Below, one piece after another: positions 35,014 to 44,233 of a stretch of 64,000 bases of DNA. Numbering within the stretch: position 1 is the first letter of the stretch; every line of letters starts with the position of its first letter. The notes beneath the pieces are model-generated. The model made no database searches. It had not been told where the DNA came from and saw only the letters and a list, made by a program, of their open reading frames with translations. Source of the stretch: Tuberibacillus sp. Marseille-P3662 (GTDB lineage Bacteria; Bacillota; Bacilli; Bacillales; Sporolactobacillaceae); assembly GCF_900178005.1 (NCBI RefSeq), contig NZ_FXBS01000006.1, forward strand, positions 372,001-436,000, given 5' to 3'. Position numbers and translations under genes: made by a program.

Positions 35014-36789
35014 ATGAATCCAATCAAAGCAAAATTATCACTGCTTCCTAATAAGCCGGGTTGTTATCTCATGAAGGATCGCTTTGAACAAGTGATTTAT
35101 GTAGGCAAAGCCATGAAATTAAACAATCGTGTTCGTTCCTACTTTACGGGTAGCCATGATACAAAAACGCAGAGGCTCGTTAGTGACATCGTTGACTTTG
35201 AATACATTGTGACGTCATCAAATATTGAAGCTCTTATACTCGAAATGAATTTAATTAAAGAACACGAGCCGAAATATAATGTTCTCTTAAAGGATGACAA
35301 AAGTTATCCATATATAAAATTGACTAATGAACGTCATCCACGGTTAATCATCACTCGAAACGTTAAAAAAAATAGCGGTCGTTACTTTGGCCCTTATCCT
35401 AATGTGACCGCGGCGCAGCAAACGAAGAAACTTTTGGATCGGTTATATCCGTTGCGTAAGTGCCGGACGCTGCCTGATCGTGTATGTTTGTATTACCATA
35501 TTGGGCAATGTATGGCTCCTTGTGTGTTTGATGTTCCTAAAGAAACGTACGAGGATATGACTCAAGATATCATTCGGTTCTTAAATGGAGGCCATCAAGA
35601 TATAAAAAAAGATTTATATAAGAAGATGGAAGATGCTTCTACGAACTTGAATTTTGAGCGAGCTAAAGAGCTCCGAGATCAAATTCAACATATAGAGACC
35701 GTGATGGAAAAGCAAAAAATGATGTTTAAAGATTATCAGGATCGTGATGTTTTCAGTTATGCTTATGACAAAGGTTGGATGTGTGTTCAAGTCTTTTTTG
35801 TTCGTCAGGGTAAGTTAATTGAAAGAGATGTGTCGACTTTCCCGTTTTACCAAACGCCTGAGGAAGACCTAATGACTTTTATCGGACAGTTTTATATGCA
35901 TCAGAATCATCTTAAACCGAAAGAAATTCTTGTACCAGCCAATATTGATGCAGCTGGGCTGGAACAAATGTTAGAAGTCAGAGTCCACCAGCCGCAAAAA
36001 GGCCGCAAAAAAGAACTCGTCGATTTGGCTGAGCAAAATGCCAAAATTGCTTTGGATGAAAAATTCGCCTTGATTGAAAAAGAACAAGAACGGACAATCC
36101 ACGCGGTAGAACAATTAGGAGATTATTTAAATATTCCTGCACCTAGAAGGATTGAAACCTTCGATAATTCTAATATTCAAGGTGTTAACCCAGTCTCCGC
36201 CATGGTCGTCTTTGAGGATGGTAAGCCGAATAAGAAACTTTATAGAAAATATAAAATTAAGACCGTGGAAGGTCCCGATGATTATGCGACAATGAAAGAA
36301 GTCATCAGACGGCGCTATTCAAGGTTGCTTAAAGAGAATGCCGCACTACCTGACATGATTTTAGTGGATGGTGGTAAAGGGCAATTGTCGGCAGCTCAAG
36401 ATGTTTTAAAGAATGAACTTGGTCTTACAATATTGGTGTGCGGTTTGGTCAAGGATGACAAGCACAAAACGTCTGATCTTCTATTAGGGGATCCGCCTGA
36501 AATAGTTAAACTTCCTAGAAACGGGCAGGCTTTTTATTTATTACAACGGATTCAAGATGAAGTCCACAGGTTTGCTATTTCTTTTCACCGTCAAATCAGA
36601 GATCAAAGTATGTCAAAGTCCATTCTTGATGATGTCCCGGGAATCGGTCCTAAGCGAAAACAGACGTTATTAAAAACATTTGGCTCTGTTAAAAAAATGA
36701 AGGAAGCATCACTTCAGGAATTAATCCATGCGGGATTGCCAAAAAATACGGCTGAAGGTTTACAGAAATATTTTTCAGAAAATGATTAG
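35014..36789 (+). CDS. uvrC: Excinuclease ABC subunit C
   Basis: A 591-residue UvrC. The N-terminal GIY-YIG nuclease domain begins [11 protein letters not shown] with VIYVGKA; a UVR motif for UvrB contact lies near residue 205 ([22 protein letters not shown]). The RNase H-like nuclease domain has [23 protein letters not shown] and [15 protein letters not shown]; the C-terminal helix-hairpin-helix pair ends with [19 protein letters not shown]. It makes both incisions in nucleotide excision repair with UvrAB. Confidence 0.97.
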   Translation: MNPIKAKLSLLPNKPGCYLMKDRFEQVIYVGKAMKLNNRVRSYFTGSHDTKTQRLVSDIVDFEYIVTSSNIEALILEMNLIKEHEPKYNVLLKDDKSYPYIKLTNERHPRLIITRNVKKNSGRYFGPYPNVTAAQQTKKLLDRLYPLRKCRTLPDRVCLYYHIGQCMAPCVFDVPKETYEDMTQDIIRFLNGGHQDIKKDLYKKMEDASTNLNFERAKELRDQIQHIETVMEKQKMMFKDYQDRDVFSYAYDKGWMCVQVFFVRQGKLIERDVSTFPFYQTPEEDLMTFIGQFYMHQNHLKPKEILVPANIDAAGLEQMLEVRVHQPQKGRKKELVDLAEQNAKIALDEKFALIEKEQERTIHAVEQLGDYLNIPAPRRIETFDNSNIQGVNPVSAMVVFEDGKPNKKLYRKYKIKTVEGPDDYATMKEVIRRRYSRLLKENAALPDMILVDGGKGQLSAAQDVLKNELGLTILVCGLVKDDKHKTSDLLLGDPPEIVKLPRNGQAFYLLQRIQDEVHRFAISFHRQIRDQSMSKSILDDVPGIGPKRKQTLLKTFGSVKKMKEASLQELIHAGLPKNTAEGLQKYFSEND

Positions 36790-36849
36790 TAGCCTTGTGT
36801 CAGAGATGGTCTTTTGTTATAATTCTCATAATTTAATAGTTGATATCAA

Positions 36850-37085
36850 CAAAGGTAGAGGCGCAAACTTCATCAGTAGCTGTTTTAGGAAACCCAAGTT
36901 CCGATGACCAGCAGTGAAAGGGTTGTTTGCCGAAGCCGATGACGTGCTCGGATCACTCATCTAAGCTGGCCTTGTGCTAAAGAAGTACAGGGCTGTCACA
37001 CATAGTGTGGAGAACTATCTTTCCTGTCTGTTATGGAAACAGTCATAACAACGGTGAAGATAATTCTTCACCGTTGTTTTATTAG
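36850..37085 (+). ncRNA. Lysine riboswitch (L box) of lysC
   Basis: The conserved GGTAGAGGCGC start, CATCAGTA, GAAAGGGTTG...GCCGAAG, AGGGCTGTCACA and TGGAGAACTATC segments are all present from 36853 to about 37020. A terminator with 13-base perfect arms (37047-37059, 37066-37078) and T4 follows. Lysine binding is expected to cause termination before lysC. Confidence 0.95.
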
Positions 37086-37137
37086 GATGACGATTCTAGA
37101 TTGACTTATCATTAACAAAGTGAAAAGAGGTTTTGGC

Positions 37138-38376
37138 ATGTCGACGACAGTCATGAAATTTGGGGGCACTTCGGTGGGGAGCGTGGATAAGATCAGACAC
37201 GTTGCTCAGCGGATTGTCCAGCTTATCGAAGCGGGAGACCGCGTAGTAACCGTTGTGTCAGCGATGGGGAAAACAACGGACAATCTTGTGGAAATGGCTG
37301 ACCAAATCACACAACAACCTGATAAGCGTGAAATGGATATGTTGCTATCGACGGGTGAGCAACAAACGATCGCCTTATTATCAATGTGTTTACGAGATAT
37401 GGGCTATTCTGCAATTTCATTAACAGGTTGGCAAGCAGGGATCACGACTGAAGCGATGCATGGAAATGCACGCATTGAAGATATACGAGCGGATGCCATT
37501 GAACATCACCTTGATGAAGGTAAAGTTGTTATTGTTGCTGGATTCCAAGGGATGACAAGTGACGGGCAAATTACGACATTGGGTAGAGGGGGATCAGATA
37601 CGACGGCCGTTGCGGTTGCAGCCGCCATTCAAGCGGATCGTTGTGATATTTGCACCGATGTGCCGGGCGTCTTTACAACAGATCCTAGGTATGTTGATCA
37701 AGCTACGAAATTAGATGAAATCACTTACGATGAAATGCTAGAGCTGGCTAATTTAGGTGCCGGCGTTTTGCATCCGAGGTCAGTTGAAAATGCCAAAACA
37801 TTTCAGGTCCCTTTGATGGTGCGCTCAAGTTTTAGCGAGGAAGAGGGAACAATGATTAAGGAGAGGATCATGATGGAAAAGGCACCAAGTGTTCGCGGTT
37901 TGGCGTTTCAAAAAGATGTTACCAAATTGACGATTATAGGTTTACCAGCTGGTTACACTGCGTTATCTGAAGTCTTTACGACGTTGGCCAATCAAGGGAT
38001 TGATGTGGATATTATTATTCAAAATGCAGGTGACGAAGCTAAAGGAGCCCTATCATTTACTATCAATACAGAAGAATTGGAAATCGCGTTTGCTGCTCTT
38101 GAAAACAAGGTTGATGCCATCCAGTATCAAAAAATAGATGTAGAATCCGGACTTGTTAAAGTTTCTATTGTGGGATCAGGCATGGTTTCAAATCCTGGTG
38201 TGGCTGCGCAAATGTTTAGTGCATTGTCTGAAAATCAGGTTCCCGTGAAAATGGTCAGTACGTCCGATATTAAGATATCTACGGTTGTTGATGCACAATA
38301 TCTACAAGAATCCTTGAATATTTTGCATGAGACATTCCAATTATCTGAAAATACAGCAGAGGCCGTCATAAAATAA
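37138..38376 (+). CDS. lysC: Aspartokinase II, lysine-sensitive
   Basis: A 412-residue aspartate kinase. The kinase domain starts VMKFGGTSVGSVDKI and includes TLGRGGSDTTAVAVAAAI and CDICTDVPGVFTTDPR; two ACT domains follow from about residue 255. It makes aspartyl phosphate for lysine, threonine, methionine and diaminopimelate. ATG 37138 follows AAAAGAGG; the GTG at 37120 has none. An internal AAGGAGAGG (37858-37866) precedes in-frame ATGs at 37870/37873, which would give the separate beta subunit known for the B. subtilis enzyme. Controlled by the lysine riboswitch upstream. Confidence 0.96.
   Translation: MSTTVMKFGGTSVGSVDKIRHVAQRIVQLIEAGDRVVTVVSAMGKTTDNLVEMADQITQQPDKREMDMLLSTGEQQTIALLSMCLRDMGYSAISLTGWQAGITTEAMHGNARIEDIRADAIEHHLDEGKVVIVAGFQGMTSDGQITTLGRGGSDTTAVAVAAAIQADRCDICTDVPGVFTTDPRYVDQATKLDEITYDEMLELANLGAGVLHPRSVENAKTFQVPLMVRSSFSEEEGTMIKERIMMEKAPSVRGLAFQKDVTKLTIIGLPAGYTALSEVFTTLANQGIDVDIIIQNAGDEAKGALSFTINTEELEIAFAALENKVDAIQYQKIDVESGLVKVSIVGSGMVSNPGVAAQMFSALSENQVPVKMVSTSDIKISTVVDAQYLQESLNILHETFQLSENTAEAVIK
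37858..37872 (+). promoter_or_regulatory. Internal ribosome site and start for the LysC beta subunit
   Basis: AAGGAGAGG at 37858-37866 stands 3 bases before ATG 37870 and 6 before ATG 37873, both in frame. The product (about 167 residues) would be the regulatory ACT part, as described for B. subtilis aspartokinase II. Confidence 0.75.
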
Positions 38377-38401
38377 GAGCGGATTATGAATCATCCGCTC
38401 T
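38376..38401. terminator. Convergent terminator between lysC and yslB
   Basis: Nine-base arms AGAGCGGAT (38376-38384) and ATCCGCTCT (38393-38401). It spans the ends of both genes; the reverse strand has the better T-rich tail. Confidence 0.65.
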
Positions 38402-38843
38402 ACTTAATTACGGTATCCTTGGAATCCCATTTGATTTGTAATAAAACCTTGGGAATCTTCCCTTTGTTAAAATCGTAATGGCATTCAGTTATACATTGCT
38501 TATGTTCTTGAAACTGTTGAGCTAAAAAACCCGCTTCAAGGGCAAAACTTACATTGTTATAGAATTCTATCCGTTTTTGTATAAGTTCGGAAGCCAATTC
38601 ATAGGTGGCCTCGTTTTTGTTTTGTTTTTGTAGAACCAAAGTCCCGAAAGCCAGATCGCTAAACAACGAAGGGAGTTCTTCAATTGATTTCACTGGGTGT
38701 CGGCTGGCAAGTTTTCGTCCGGCCCAGTATAGAATTTCATTAGTATCATTTCCGAGTAAATCAGGGATAAGTTCACTTCGCAAAAACTCGTAGCCTAATG
38801 CTGGTACTGTGAGCGGCTGGTGTTGATTATCAGGTGAATCCAC
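38400..38843 (-). CDS. yslB: YslB-like protein (DUF2507)
   Basis: A 147-residue protein that matches the YslB/DUF2507 family in size and position between lysC and sdhC. Conserved-looking parts are ALGYEFLRSELIPDLLG and ILYWAGRKLASRHPV, and a hydrophobic SFALEAGFLAQQFQ. The fold resembles V4R-type heme or small-ligand domains, but the function is not established. Start is GTG with AAAAGGAG upstream on the reverse strand. It ends against the lysC terminator. Confidence 0.85.
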   Translation of the reverse strand: MDSPDNQHQPLTVPALGYEFLRSELIPDLLGNDTNEILYWAGRKLASRHPVKSIEELPSLFSDLAFGTLVLQKQNKNEATYELASELIQKRIEFYNNVSFALEAGFLAQQFQEHKQCITECHYDFNKGKIPKVLLQIKWDSKDTVIK

Positions 38844-38870
38844 GATCTCATCGACTCCTTTTCGGATTCC

Positions 38871-38876
38871 ATTATA
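38871..38876 (-). promoter_or_regulatory. Possible -10 box of yslB
   Basis: TATAAT on the reverse strand, 27 bases before the GTG. The -35 region (TGGCTC) is weak. Confidence 0.4.
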
Positions 38877-38932
38877 CCTTTTTATATTCTATGGAGCCAT
38901 AATGAATTTTCACAAAGAAGATTTGCGCTATC

Positions 38933-38961
38933 TTGACTGGAAATTTATACAGGAGTACAAT
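38933..38961 (+). promoter_or_regulatory. SigA promoter of sdhCAB
   Basis: TTGACT (38933-38938), 17 bases, then TACAAT (38956-38961). The leader of about 80 bases is long enough for post-transcriptional control such as that known for Bacillus sdh. Confidence 0.78.
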
Positions 38962-39046
38962 ATAAAATGTTACATATGATAATTTTTAAATCTAGCGTAT
39001 ATGGTACCTTCCAAATGCGGAAATTGTGAAAGAAGGGGGAATTATA

Positions 39047-39655
39047 ATGGCTCAAAGAAGGGATTTTGTTAATCGTCGAATACACTCCTTATTGGGAGTT
39101 ATTCCGATCGGGATATTTCTAATCGTACACCTTACAGTCAACTACTTTGCGGTTAGGGGACCTGAGGCATTTAATGAAGCATCACGTTTTATGGAAGAAT
39201 TACCTTATTTGATTTTCTTGGAAATCGTTATCATTTACCTGCCAATTTTGTTTCATGCCATTTATGGAATTTATATTGCTTTCCAGGCAAAAACAAACTT
39301 GAATAATTATGGTTATTTCCGCAACTGGTTGTTCTTCATACAACGTTGGACAGGCCTGTTCCTAGTGATTTTTCTTGCTTGGCACATCTGGGAGACAAGA
39401 ATTGCTCATGCGCTAGGTGATTCACTTAATTTTGAGATGATGCAGGATATTCTTGACAATCCATTTATGATTGTGTTTTATGTCGTTGGTGTTTTAGCAA
39501 CTGTCTTTCACTTTTCCAACGGATTATGGTCATTCCTCGTTACATGGGGCGTTGTTGTCACACCAAAGTCGCAAAAAATAACTACATATGTGACCATCAT
39601 TATTTTTGTTTTATTATCCATTGTTGGATTACGAGCTATCTTCGCATTCGTTTAA
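39047..39655 (+). CDS. sdhC: Succinate dehydrogenase cytochrome b558 subunit
   Basis: A 202-residue five-span membrane protein, the same length as B. subtilis SdhC. It carries histidines in membrane segments for the two haem groups (GIFLIVHLTVNYF, LFHAIYGIYIAF, LAWHIWETRIAH, VFHFSNGLW). It anchors SdhAB to the membrane and passes electrons to menaquinone. ATG 39047 follows GAAGGGGGA by 6 bases; a GTG at 39026 is upstream of the site. First gene of sdhCAB. Confidence 0.96.
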   Translation: MAQRRDFVNRRIHSLLGVIPIGIFLIVHLTVNYFAVRGPEAFNEASRFMEELPYLIFLEIVIIYLPILFHAIYGIYIAFQAKTNLNNYGYFRNWLFFIQRWTGLFLVIFLAWHIWETRIAHALGDSLNFEMMQDILDNPFMIVFYVVGVLATVFHFSNGLWSFLVTWGVVVTPKSQKITTYVTIIIFVLLSIVGLRAIFAFV

Positions 39656-39691
39656 TCCAAGAAATAGCTATGAAGTAGGGAGTGTGCCAGT

Positions 39692-41446
39692 ATGAGTGAC
39701 AAAAGGATAATTATAGTCGGTGGCGGACTGGCCGGACTGATGGCCACCATTAAAGCTGCTGAAGCCGGGATAACGGTTGATTTATTTTCATTAGTTCCTG
39801 TTAAACGCTCTCATTCAGTTTGTGCACAAGGCGGTATTAATGGTGCTGTTAATACCAAAGGCGAAGGAGATTCACCTTGGGAGCATTTTGACGATACGGT
39901 ATATGGCGGTGACTTTCTTGCCAATCAAGCACCGGTTAAAGCAATGTGCGAAGCTGCGCCCGGCATTATTCACTTGTTTGATCGTATGGGCGTCATGTTC
40001 AACCGGACACCTGAAGGACTATTGGACTTTAGACGTTTTGGTGGTACCCAACATCATCGGACAGCCTATGCAGGAGCAACAACAGGACAACAGCTTTTAT
40101 ATGCTTTGGATGAGCAAGTTCGCCGCTATGAAACGGCTGGCTTGGTTAACAAATATGAATATTGGGAATTTTTGTCCGCTGTTTTAGATGATGAACAAGT
40201 CTGCCGTGGAATTAATGCGCAGAATATGCATTCTATGGAGATTGAGACATTTAAAGCGGATGCTGTCATTCTTGCAAGCGGCGGTCCTGGCATTGTATAT
40301 GGGAAATCAACGAACTCTGTAATCAATACAGGGACAGCAGCATCGGCCGTTTATCAACAAGGCGTTTACTATGCTAATGGTGAATTCATTCAGATTCATC
40401 CAACAGCGATCCCAGGTGATGATAAACTTCGTCTGATGAGTGAGTCAGCACGGGGTGAAGGTGGACGCATTTGGACTTATAAAGACGGTGAACCGTGGTA
40501 CTTCCTTGAGGAAATGTACCCTGCTTATGGCAATCTAGTGACACGTGATGTTGCCACAAGGGCCATTTTTGATGTTTGCGTGAATCAGAAGCTCGGCATT
40601 AACGGGGAAAATATGGTATACCTTGACTTATCCCATAAAGACCCTGAAGAATTGGATGTTAAGCTAGGCGGAATTATAGAAATTTATGAGAAATTTACGG
40701 GAGACGATCCGAAAAAGGTACCTATGAAAATTTTCCCTGCCGTTCACTATTCAATGGGCGGTATGTGGGTTGATTATAATCAAATGACCAACATTCCTGG
40801 CCTGTTTGCTGCAGGCGAATGTGATTATAGCCAACACGGCGCTAACCGTTTAGGTGCCAATTCCCTGTTGTCATCCATCTATGGCGGTATGGTTGCCGGT
40901 CCGAATGCGGTTGATTATATCAATGGTTTGGAGAAAACGACTGAAGATATTGATTCACATGTTTATGAAGAATCTAAGCAAAAAGAACAAGAGCAGTTTA
41001 ATAAAATTATGAACATGGATAGCGGTGACGAGAATGCTTACGCCATCCATAAAGAGCTAGGCGAAATCATGACGGATTACGTCGGGGTTGTTCGCGAAAA
41101 CGAAAAACTGCTTAAGGCAGATGAGAAAATTCAAGAATTAATGAAGCGATATGAAAACATCAATATTAATGATACATCGAAGTGGAGTAACCAAGCAGCA
41201 TCCTTTACTCGCCAACTTTGGAATATGTTGCAATTGGCACGTGTCATTGCACTTGGTGCTTACAATCGAAATGAAACGCGCGGCGCTCATTATAAACCAG
41301 AATTCCCTGACCGTAACGATGAAGATTGGTTGAAAACAACCAAAGCGAAATTTAACGCAGAGAAGAATGGTCCAGATTTTGAATATGAAGAAGTCGATAC
41401 GTCTTACATTACGCCGCGTAAACGTGACTACTCACAGAAAAAGTAA
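39692..41446 (+). CDS. sdhA: Succinate dehydrogenase flavoprotein subunit
   Basis: A 584-residue flavoprotein. The FAD-binding IIVGGGLAGLMA opens the sequence and H41 in RSHSVCAQGG is the expected covalent FAD histidine. The active-site region QIHPTAIPG, the arginine in SESARGEGGRIWT and the second FAD motif GLFAAGECD...HGANRLGANSLLSSIYGG are present. It oxidises succinate to fumarate in the TCA cycle. The ribosome site is GGGAGTG. Located between sdhC and sdhB. Confidence 0.97.
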   Translation: MSDKRIIIVGGGLAGLMATIKAAEAGITVDLFSLVPVKRSHSVCAQGGINGAVNTKGEGDSPWEHFDDTVYGGDFLANQAPVKAMCEAAPGIIHLFDRMGVMFNRTPEGLLDFRRFGGTQHHRTAYAGATTGQQLLYALDEQVRRYETAGLVNKYEYWEFLSAVLDDEQVCRGINAQNMHSMEIETFKADAVILASGGPGIVYGKSTNSVINTGTAASAVYQQGVYYANGEFIQIHPTAIPGDDKLRLMSESARGEGGRIWTYKDGEPWYFLEEMYPAYGNLVTRDVATRAIFDVCVNQKLGINGENMVYLDLSHKDPEELDVKLGGIIEIYEKFTGDDPKKVPMKIFPAVHYSMGGMWVDYNQMTNIPGLFAAGECDYSQHGANRLGANSLLSSIYGGMVAGPNAVDYINGLEKTTEDIDSHVYEESKQKEQEQFNKIMNMDSGDENAYAIHKELGEIMTDYVGVVRENEKLLKADEKIQELMKRYENININDTSKWSNQAASFTRQLWNMLQLARVIALGAYNRNETRGAHYKPEFPDRNDEDWLKTTKAKFNAEKNGPDFEYEEVDTSYITPRKRDYSQKK

Positions 41447-41466
41447 GCTTTAAGGGGGTTTAAGAA

Positions 41467-42225
41467 GTGAGTGAAAATAAAACGGTACGATTTATTGTGT
41501 CCCGACAGGATGAACCGCAAGCGTCCCCTTACGAAGAATCGTTTGATGTCACCTATAAAACGAATATGAATGTTATATCAGCATTGATGGAAATTCGCAG
41601 GAATCCTGTGAATGCCAACGGTGAGAAAACCACACCGCCACAATGGGAGATGGGATGCTTAGAGGAAGTCTGCGGTGCTTGTTCAATGGTTATCAACGGC
41701 AAACCACAACAAGCGTGTACGGCACTGGTTGATCAACTTGAACAACCTGTTCGTCTAGAACCAATGCGGACCTTCCCAGTTGTTCGTGATTTGGCTGTGG
41801 ATCGCAGTCGCATGTTTGATGCTTTGAAACAAGTGAAAGCATGGATTCCAATTGACGGCACCTACGATTTGGGGCCAGGTCCACGTATGGCTGAATCCAA
41901 ACGACAGTGGGCCTATGAATTATCGAAATGTATGACTTGTGGTGTCTGTTTGGAAGCGTGTCCGAATGTTAATGATAAATCAGACTTTATCGGACCATTT
42001 GCCTTTTCACAAGTTGAATTAAAGAATGCGCATCCAACAGGTGAAATGAACAAAGCAGAACGCTTAAACAGCTTCATGGAAGAAGGTGGCATTCAAGGCT
42101 GTGGTAACTCTCAAAACTGTGTTCAGTCTTGTCCGAAAGGTATTCCACTAACAACATCGATTGCTGCTATTAATCGTCAGTCAAATATTCAAGCATTTAA
42201 AAATTTCTTTGGTGATCGTGATTAA
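41467..42225 (+). CDS. sdhB: Succinate dehydrogenase iron-sulfur subunit
   Basis: A 252-residue subunit. Cysteine sets: [2Fe-2S] in CLEEVCGACSMVINGKPQQAC, [4Fe-4S] in CMTCGVCLEACP and [3Fe-4S] in CGNSQNCVQSCPKGIPL with an upstream cysteine. It carries electrons from SdhA to SdhC. GTG start follows AAGGGGG. A terminator follows the stop; in B. subtilis ysmA comes next, but here gerE is the next gene. Confidence 0.97.
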   Translation: MSENKTVRFIVSRQDEPQASPYEESFDVTYKTNMNVISALMEIRRNPVNANGEKTTPPQWEMGCLEEVCGACSMVINGKPQQACTALVDQLEQPVRLEPMRTFPVVRDLAVDRSRMFDALKQVKAWIPIDGTYDLGPGPRMAESKRQWAYELSKCMTCGVCLEACPNVNDKSDFIGPFAFSQVELKNAHPTGEMNKAERLNSFMEEGGIQGCGNSQNCVQSCPKGIPLTTSIAAINRQSNIQAFKNFFGDRD

Positions 42226-42233
42226 GACTTTGA

Positions 42234-42267
42234 GAAGCCCTCTTTGGAGAAGGGGGCTTCTTTTATT
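42234..42267 (+). terminator. Terminator after sdhB
   Basis: GAAGCCC (42234-42240) pairs with GGGCTTC (42254-42260), with further inner pairing, then TTTTATTT. Confidence 0.85.
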
Positions 42268-42288
42268 TGCCCTAGAACCCAGTGATGT

Positions 42289-42317
42289 CACAGGTTGGAT
42301 TGATTATACATAGAATA
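42289..42317 (+). promoter_or_regulatory. SigK-type promoter of gerE
   Basis: CACA (42289-42292), 16 bases, then CATAGAATA (42309-42317). This fits the SigK pattern (AC, 16 bases, CATANNNTA). gerE is a known SigK-dependent gene in B. subtilis. Confidence 0.75.
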
Positions 42318-42372
42318 TCTTGACTAAACACCTTCCTCACGGCTCTTTCAGTTGAGCAAGGAGGGGGAATTG

Positions 42373-42597
42373 TTGAAAGAAGGCTTCCATCGACCCAAGC
42401 CATTGCTAACAAAAAGAGAACGAGAAGTATTTGAACTACTCGTTCAAGACCAAACAACGCGTGAAATAGCAAAAGCACTTTTTATTAGTGAGAAAACTGT
42501 TCGCAACCATATCTCCAATACAATGCAGAAATTAGGAGTGAAAGGGCGTTCACAAGCAGTTGTTGAACTTTTGCGTCTTGGCGAACTGGAGTTATAA
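42373..42597 (+). CDS. gerE: GerE, late mother-cell sporulation regulator
   Basis: A 74-residue LuxR-type DNA-binding protein made of the helix-turn-helix domain alone. The body KPLLTKREREVFELLVQD, ISEKTVRNHIS and KLGVKGRSQAVVELL is nearly identical to the Bacillus protein, and so is the length. It switches mother-cell transcription, mainly of coat genes, during the last sporulation stage. TTG 42373 is chosen: AAGGAGGGGG ends about 6 bases before and it gives the MKE start of the family. A SigK-type promoter precedes it. Confidence 0.96.
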   Translation: MKEGFHRPKPLLTKREREVFELLVQDQTTREIAKALFISEKTVRNHISNTMQKLGVKGRSQAVVELLRLGELEL

Positions 42598-42604
42598 GTC
42601 ACGA

Positions 42605-42628
42605 CCGGCTTTCCAAAGCGAAAGCCGG
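42605..42628 (+). terminator. Hairpin after gerE, possible terminator
   Basis: CCGGCTTTC (42605-42613) pairs with GAAAGCCGG (42620-42628). The tail CTTGATTT is poor in Ts, so termination may be partial. Confidence 0.55.
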
Positions 42629-42636
42629 CTTGATTT

Positions 42637-42781
42637 ACCTGGAGTTTAGGGCCATTCATAGAAGTGAATCGTTCAGCGTTCCCAAAGACCGTGGCGTTAT
42701 TGGCTGAACATCTTCACTTCAGATGACCTTCCTACATTAGTCAACGTTCCAATGCTAGACCTGGTTTTACCAGGTTTTTTA
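42637..42781 (+). ncRNA. Candidate structured RNA with terminator, upstream of the MarR gene
   Basis: Nested perfect arms GAAGTGA/TCACTTC (42661-42667, 42714-42720) and GTTCAGC/GCTGAAC (42671-42677, 42703-42709) are separated by a 3x4 internal loop. A terminator ACCTGGT/ACCAGGT (42759-42765, 42769-42775) with T6 follows. A second ACCTGG at 42637-42642 could pair with the CCAGGT of the terminator and disrupt it. No protein frame is seen. I do not recognise the RNA class; it may be a small RNA or an attenuator. Confidence 0.45.
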
Positions 42782-42829
42782 CAATTTAGTATAAACTCAT
42801 TAACGCCAGCGTCAATTAACAGTCTGATA

Positions 42830-42838
42830 TGTTAAAAT
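42830..42838 (+). promoter_or_regulatory. Possible extended -10 promoter of the MarR gene
   Basis: TGTTAAAAT (TG-n-TAAAAT), 41 bases before the start. The -35 is weak. Confidence 0.35.
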
Positions 42839-42879
42839 AACGTTATCTTGTGGCTCACTAAAGTATAGGAGGCATGAAC

Positions 42880-43332
42880 GTGGTTGACGCGACAGGAATA
42901 GATAAGGCTTCTATAGCTGAGATTGAGAAACAGTTGAGATACATATCAGCAATGATCAAAGAAACAGGCCGGCAAATGTTAATTGACTATGATATTAATC
43001 CTCTTCAATTTATTGCCTTACAATGGATATCCGATGAGGATGGCATGACCATTGGTGAATTATCACAGAGAATGTATTTGGCATTTAGTACAACAACGGA
43101 TCTAGTTGATCGGATGGAAGATAAGGAACTCGTTGAGAGAAATAAAGATCAAGATGATAAACGGGTCGTAAGAATTCATCTTTTGCCGAAAGGTTATGAA
43201 ACGATTACGTCTGTAATTACTAAACGCCAAGAATACTTGGCTGACCATATTCATGTCTTAGCCAAAGAAGAACGAATGGGCTTTGAGGCCGGGTTAGATC
43301 GTTTGTTTAAGGAAATAAAAAAAGATTTATAG
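42880..43332 (+). CDS. ysmB: MarR-family regulator (YsmB-like)
   Basis: A 150-residue winged-helix MarR regulator. The DNA-binding part is around residues 50-100 (MTIGELSQRMYLAFSTTTDLVDRMEDKELVERNKDQDDKR, shown by family as helix-turn-helix plus wing). It matches YsmB by position between gerE and murI. Its targets are not known to me. GTG 42880 sits 7 bases after AGGAGG, while ATG 42874 has only one base spacing; the GTG is preferred. murI follows after 16 bases, so they are probably co-transcribed. Confidence 0.85.
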   Translation: MVDATGIDKASIAEIEKQLRYISAMIKETGRQMLIDYDINPLQFIALQWISDEDGMTIGELSQRMYLAFSTTTDLVDRMEDKELVERNKDQDDKRVVRIHLLPKGYETITSVITKRQEYLADHIHVLAKEERMGFEAGLDRLFKEIKKDL

Positions 43333-43348
43333 ATAAAGAGGCGGTTTT

Positions 43349-44137
43349 TTGAATCAACCAATTGGTGTTATAGATTCAGGTGTGGGTGGAATCACTGTTG
43401 CTAAAGAGATCATCAGGCAACTCCCCAATGAAGAAATCATCTATCTAGGGGATACTTTACGATGCCCCTATGGTCCGAGATCATCAGATGAGGTCAGGAT
43501 GTTTACATGGCGAATGATCAGGCACCTTATTCAGGAAGATATTAAAATGTTAGTGATTGCTTGTAATACAGCAACAGCTGTCGCTTTTGAAGAGATTAGG
43601 AATTCCCTACCCATTCCAGTGATCGGGGTTGTCCACCCAGGTGCACGAACGGCGATGAAGGTTACCCGGCATTATTCGGTTGGTATTATCGGTACGAGTG
43701 GTACCATTCGCAGCCAAGCCTATAATCATGCCTTGGAAACTATCTCAGATGAAGTGTCCATTTCCAGTATGGCTTGTCCCCCATTTGTTCCTTTGGTCGA
43801 GTCAGGTGAATTAACGAGTGATAGAACAAGAACGATTGTAAGCCAGCAATTGGCTCCATTAAAGGACAAGGAAATCGATACTTTGATCTTAGGCTGTACG
43901 CATTATCCATTGTTGCGGCCAATGATTCAAGAAGTTATGGGTGATGATATCAAGTTGATTGACTCTGGTGAAGAAACAGCGCGGGAAATCAGCACCATTC
44001 TTTACCACAAGGGATTATTAGCGGATCATCATAAGCCTAACCATCGATTTTACACAACGGGTGCAAAGCAAATGCTTGCATTGATTGCATCTCAATGGCT
44101 GCACGTAAATCCGAATGTTAAAACTGTGCAAATATAA
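43349..44137 (+). CDS. murI: Glutamate racemase
   Basis: A 262-residue racemase (RacE/MurI). The start [13 protein letters not shown] and [14 protein letters not shown] are typical; the catalytic cysteines are C72 in IACNTATA and C183 in LGCTHYP. It supplies D-glutamate for peptidoglycan. TTG start follows AAAGAGGCGG. The left arm of the terminator overlaps the stop codon. Only one glutamate racemase gene is seen in the window. Confidence 0.95.
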   Translation: MNQPIGVIDSGVGGITVAKEIIRQLPNEEIIYLGDTLRCPYGPRSSDEVRMFTWRMIRHLIQEDIKMLVIACNTATAVAFEEIRNSLPIPVIGVVHPGARTAMKVTRHYSVGIIGTSGTIRSQAYNHALETISDEVSISSMACPPFVPLVESGELTSDRTRTIVSQQLAPLKDKEIDTLILGCTHYPLLRPMIQEVMGDDIKLIDSGEETAREISTILYHKGLLADHHKPNHRFYTTGAKQMLALIASQWLHVNPNVKTVQI

Positions 44138-44171
44138 CCCCCAATTTTGATTGGTGGGTTATATTTTTTTG
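44132..44171 (+). terminator. Terminator after murI
   Basis: ATATAACCC (44132-44140) pairs with GGGTTATAT (44157-44165), with inner CAAT/ATTG pairing, then T7. The left arm contains the murI stop codon. Confidence 0.88.
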
Positions 44172-44233
44172 GTCTATTTTTGAGATATGGCTCGTATATA
44201 TCATAGTACAAACTGTCAGAGGAGGGTCCTACC

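Noticed and set aside
36790-37137. Small gene in the uvrC-lysC gap
   Set aside because: The stretch is accounted for by the lysine riboswitch and its terminator.
44180-44233. SigE promoter for gerM
   Set aside because: CATAGTACA with GATAT upstream agrees with only part of the consensus and has poor spacing.
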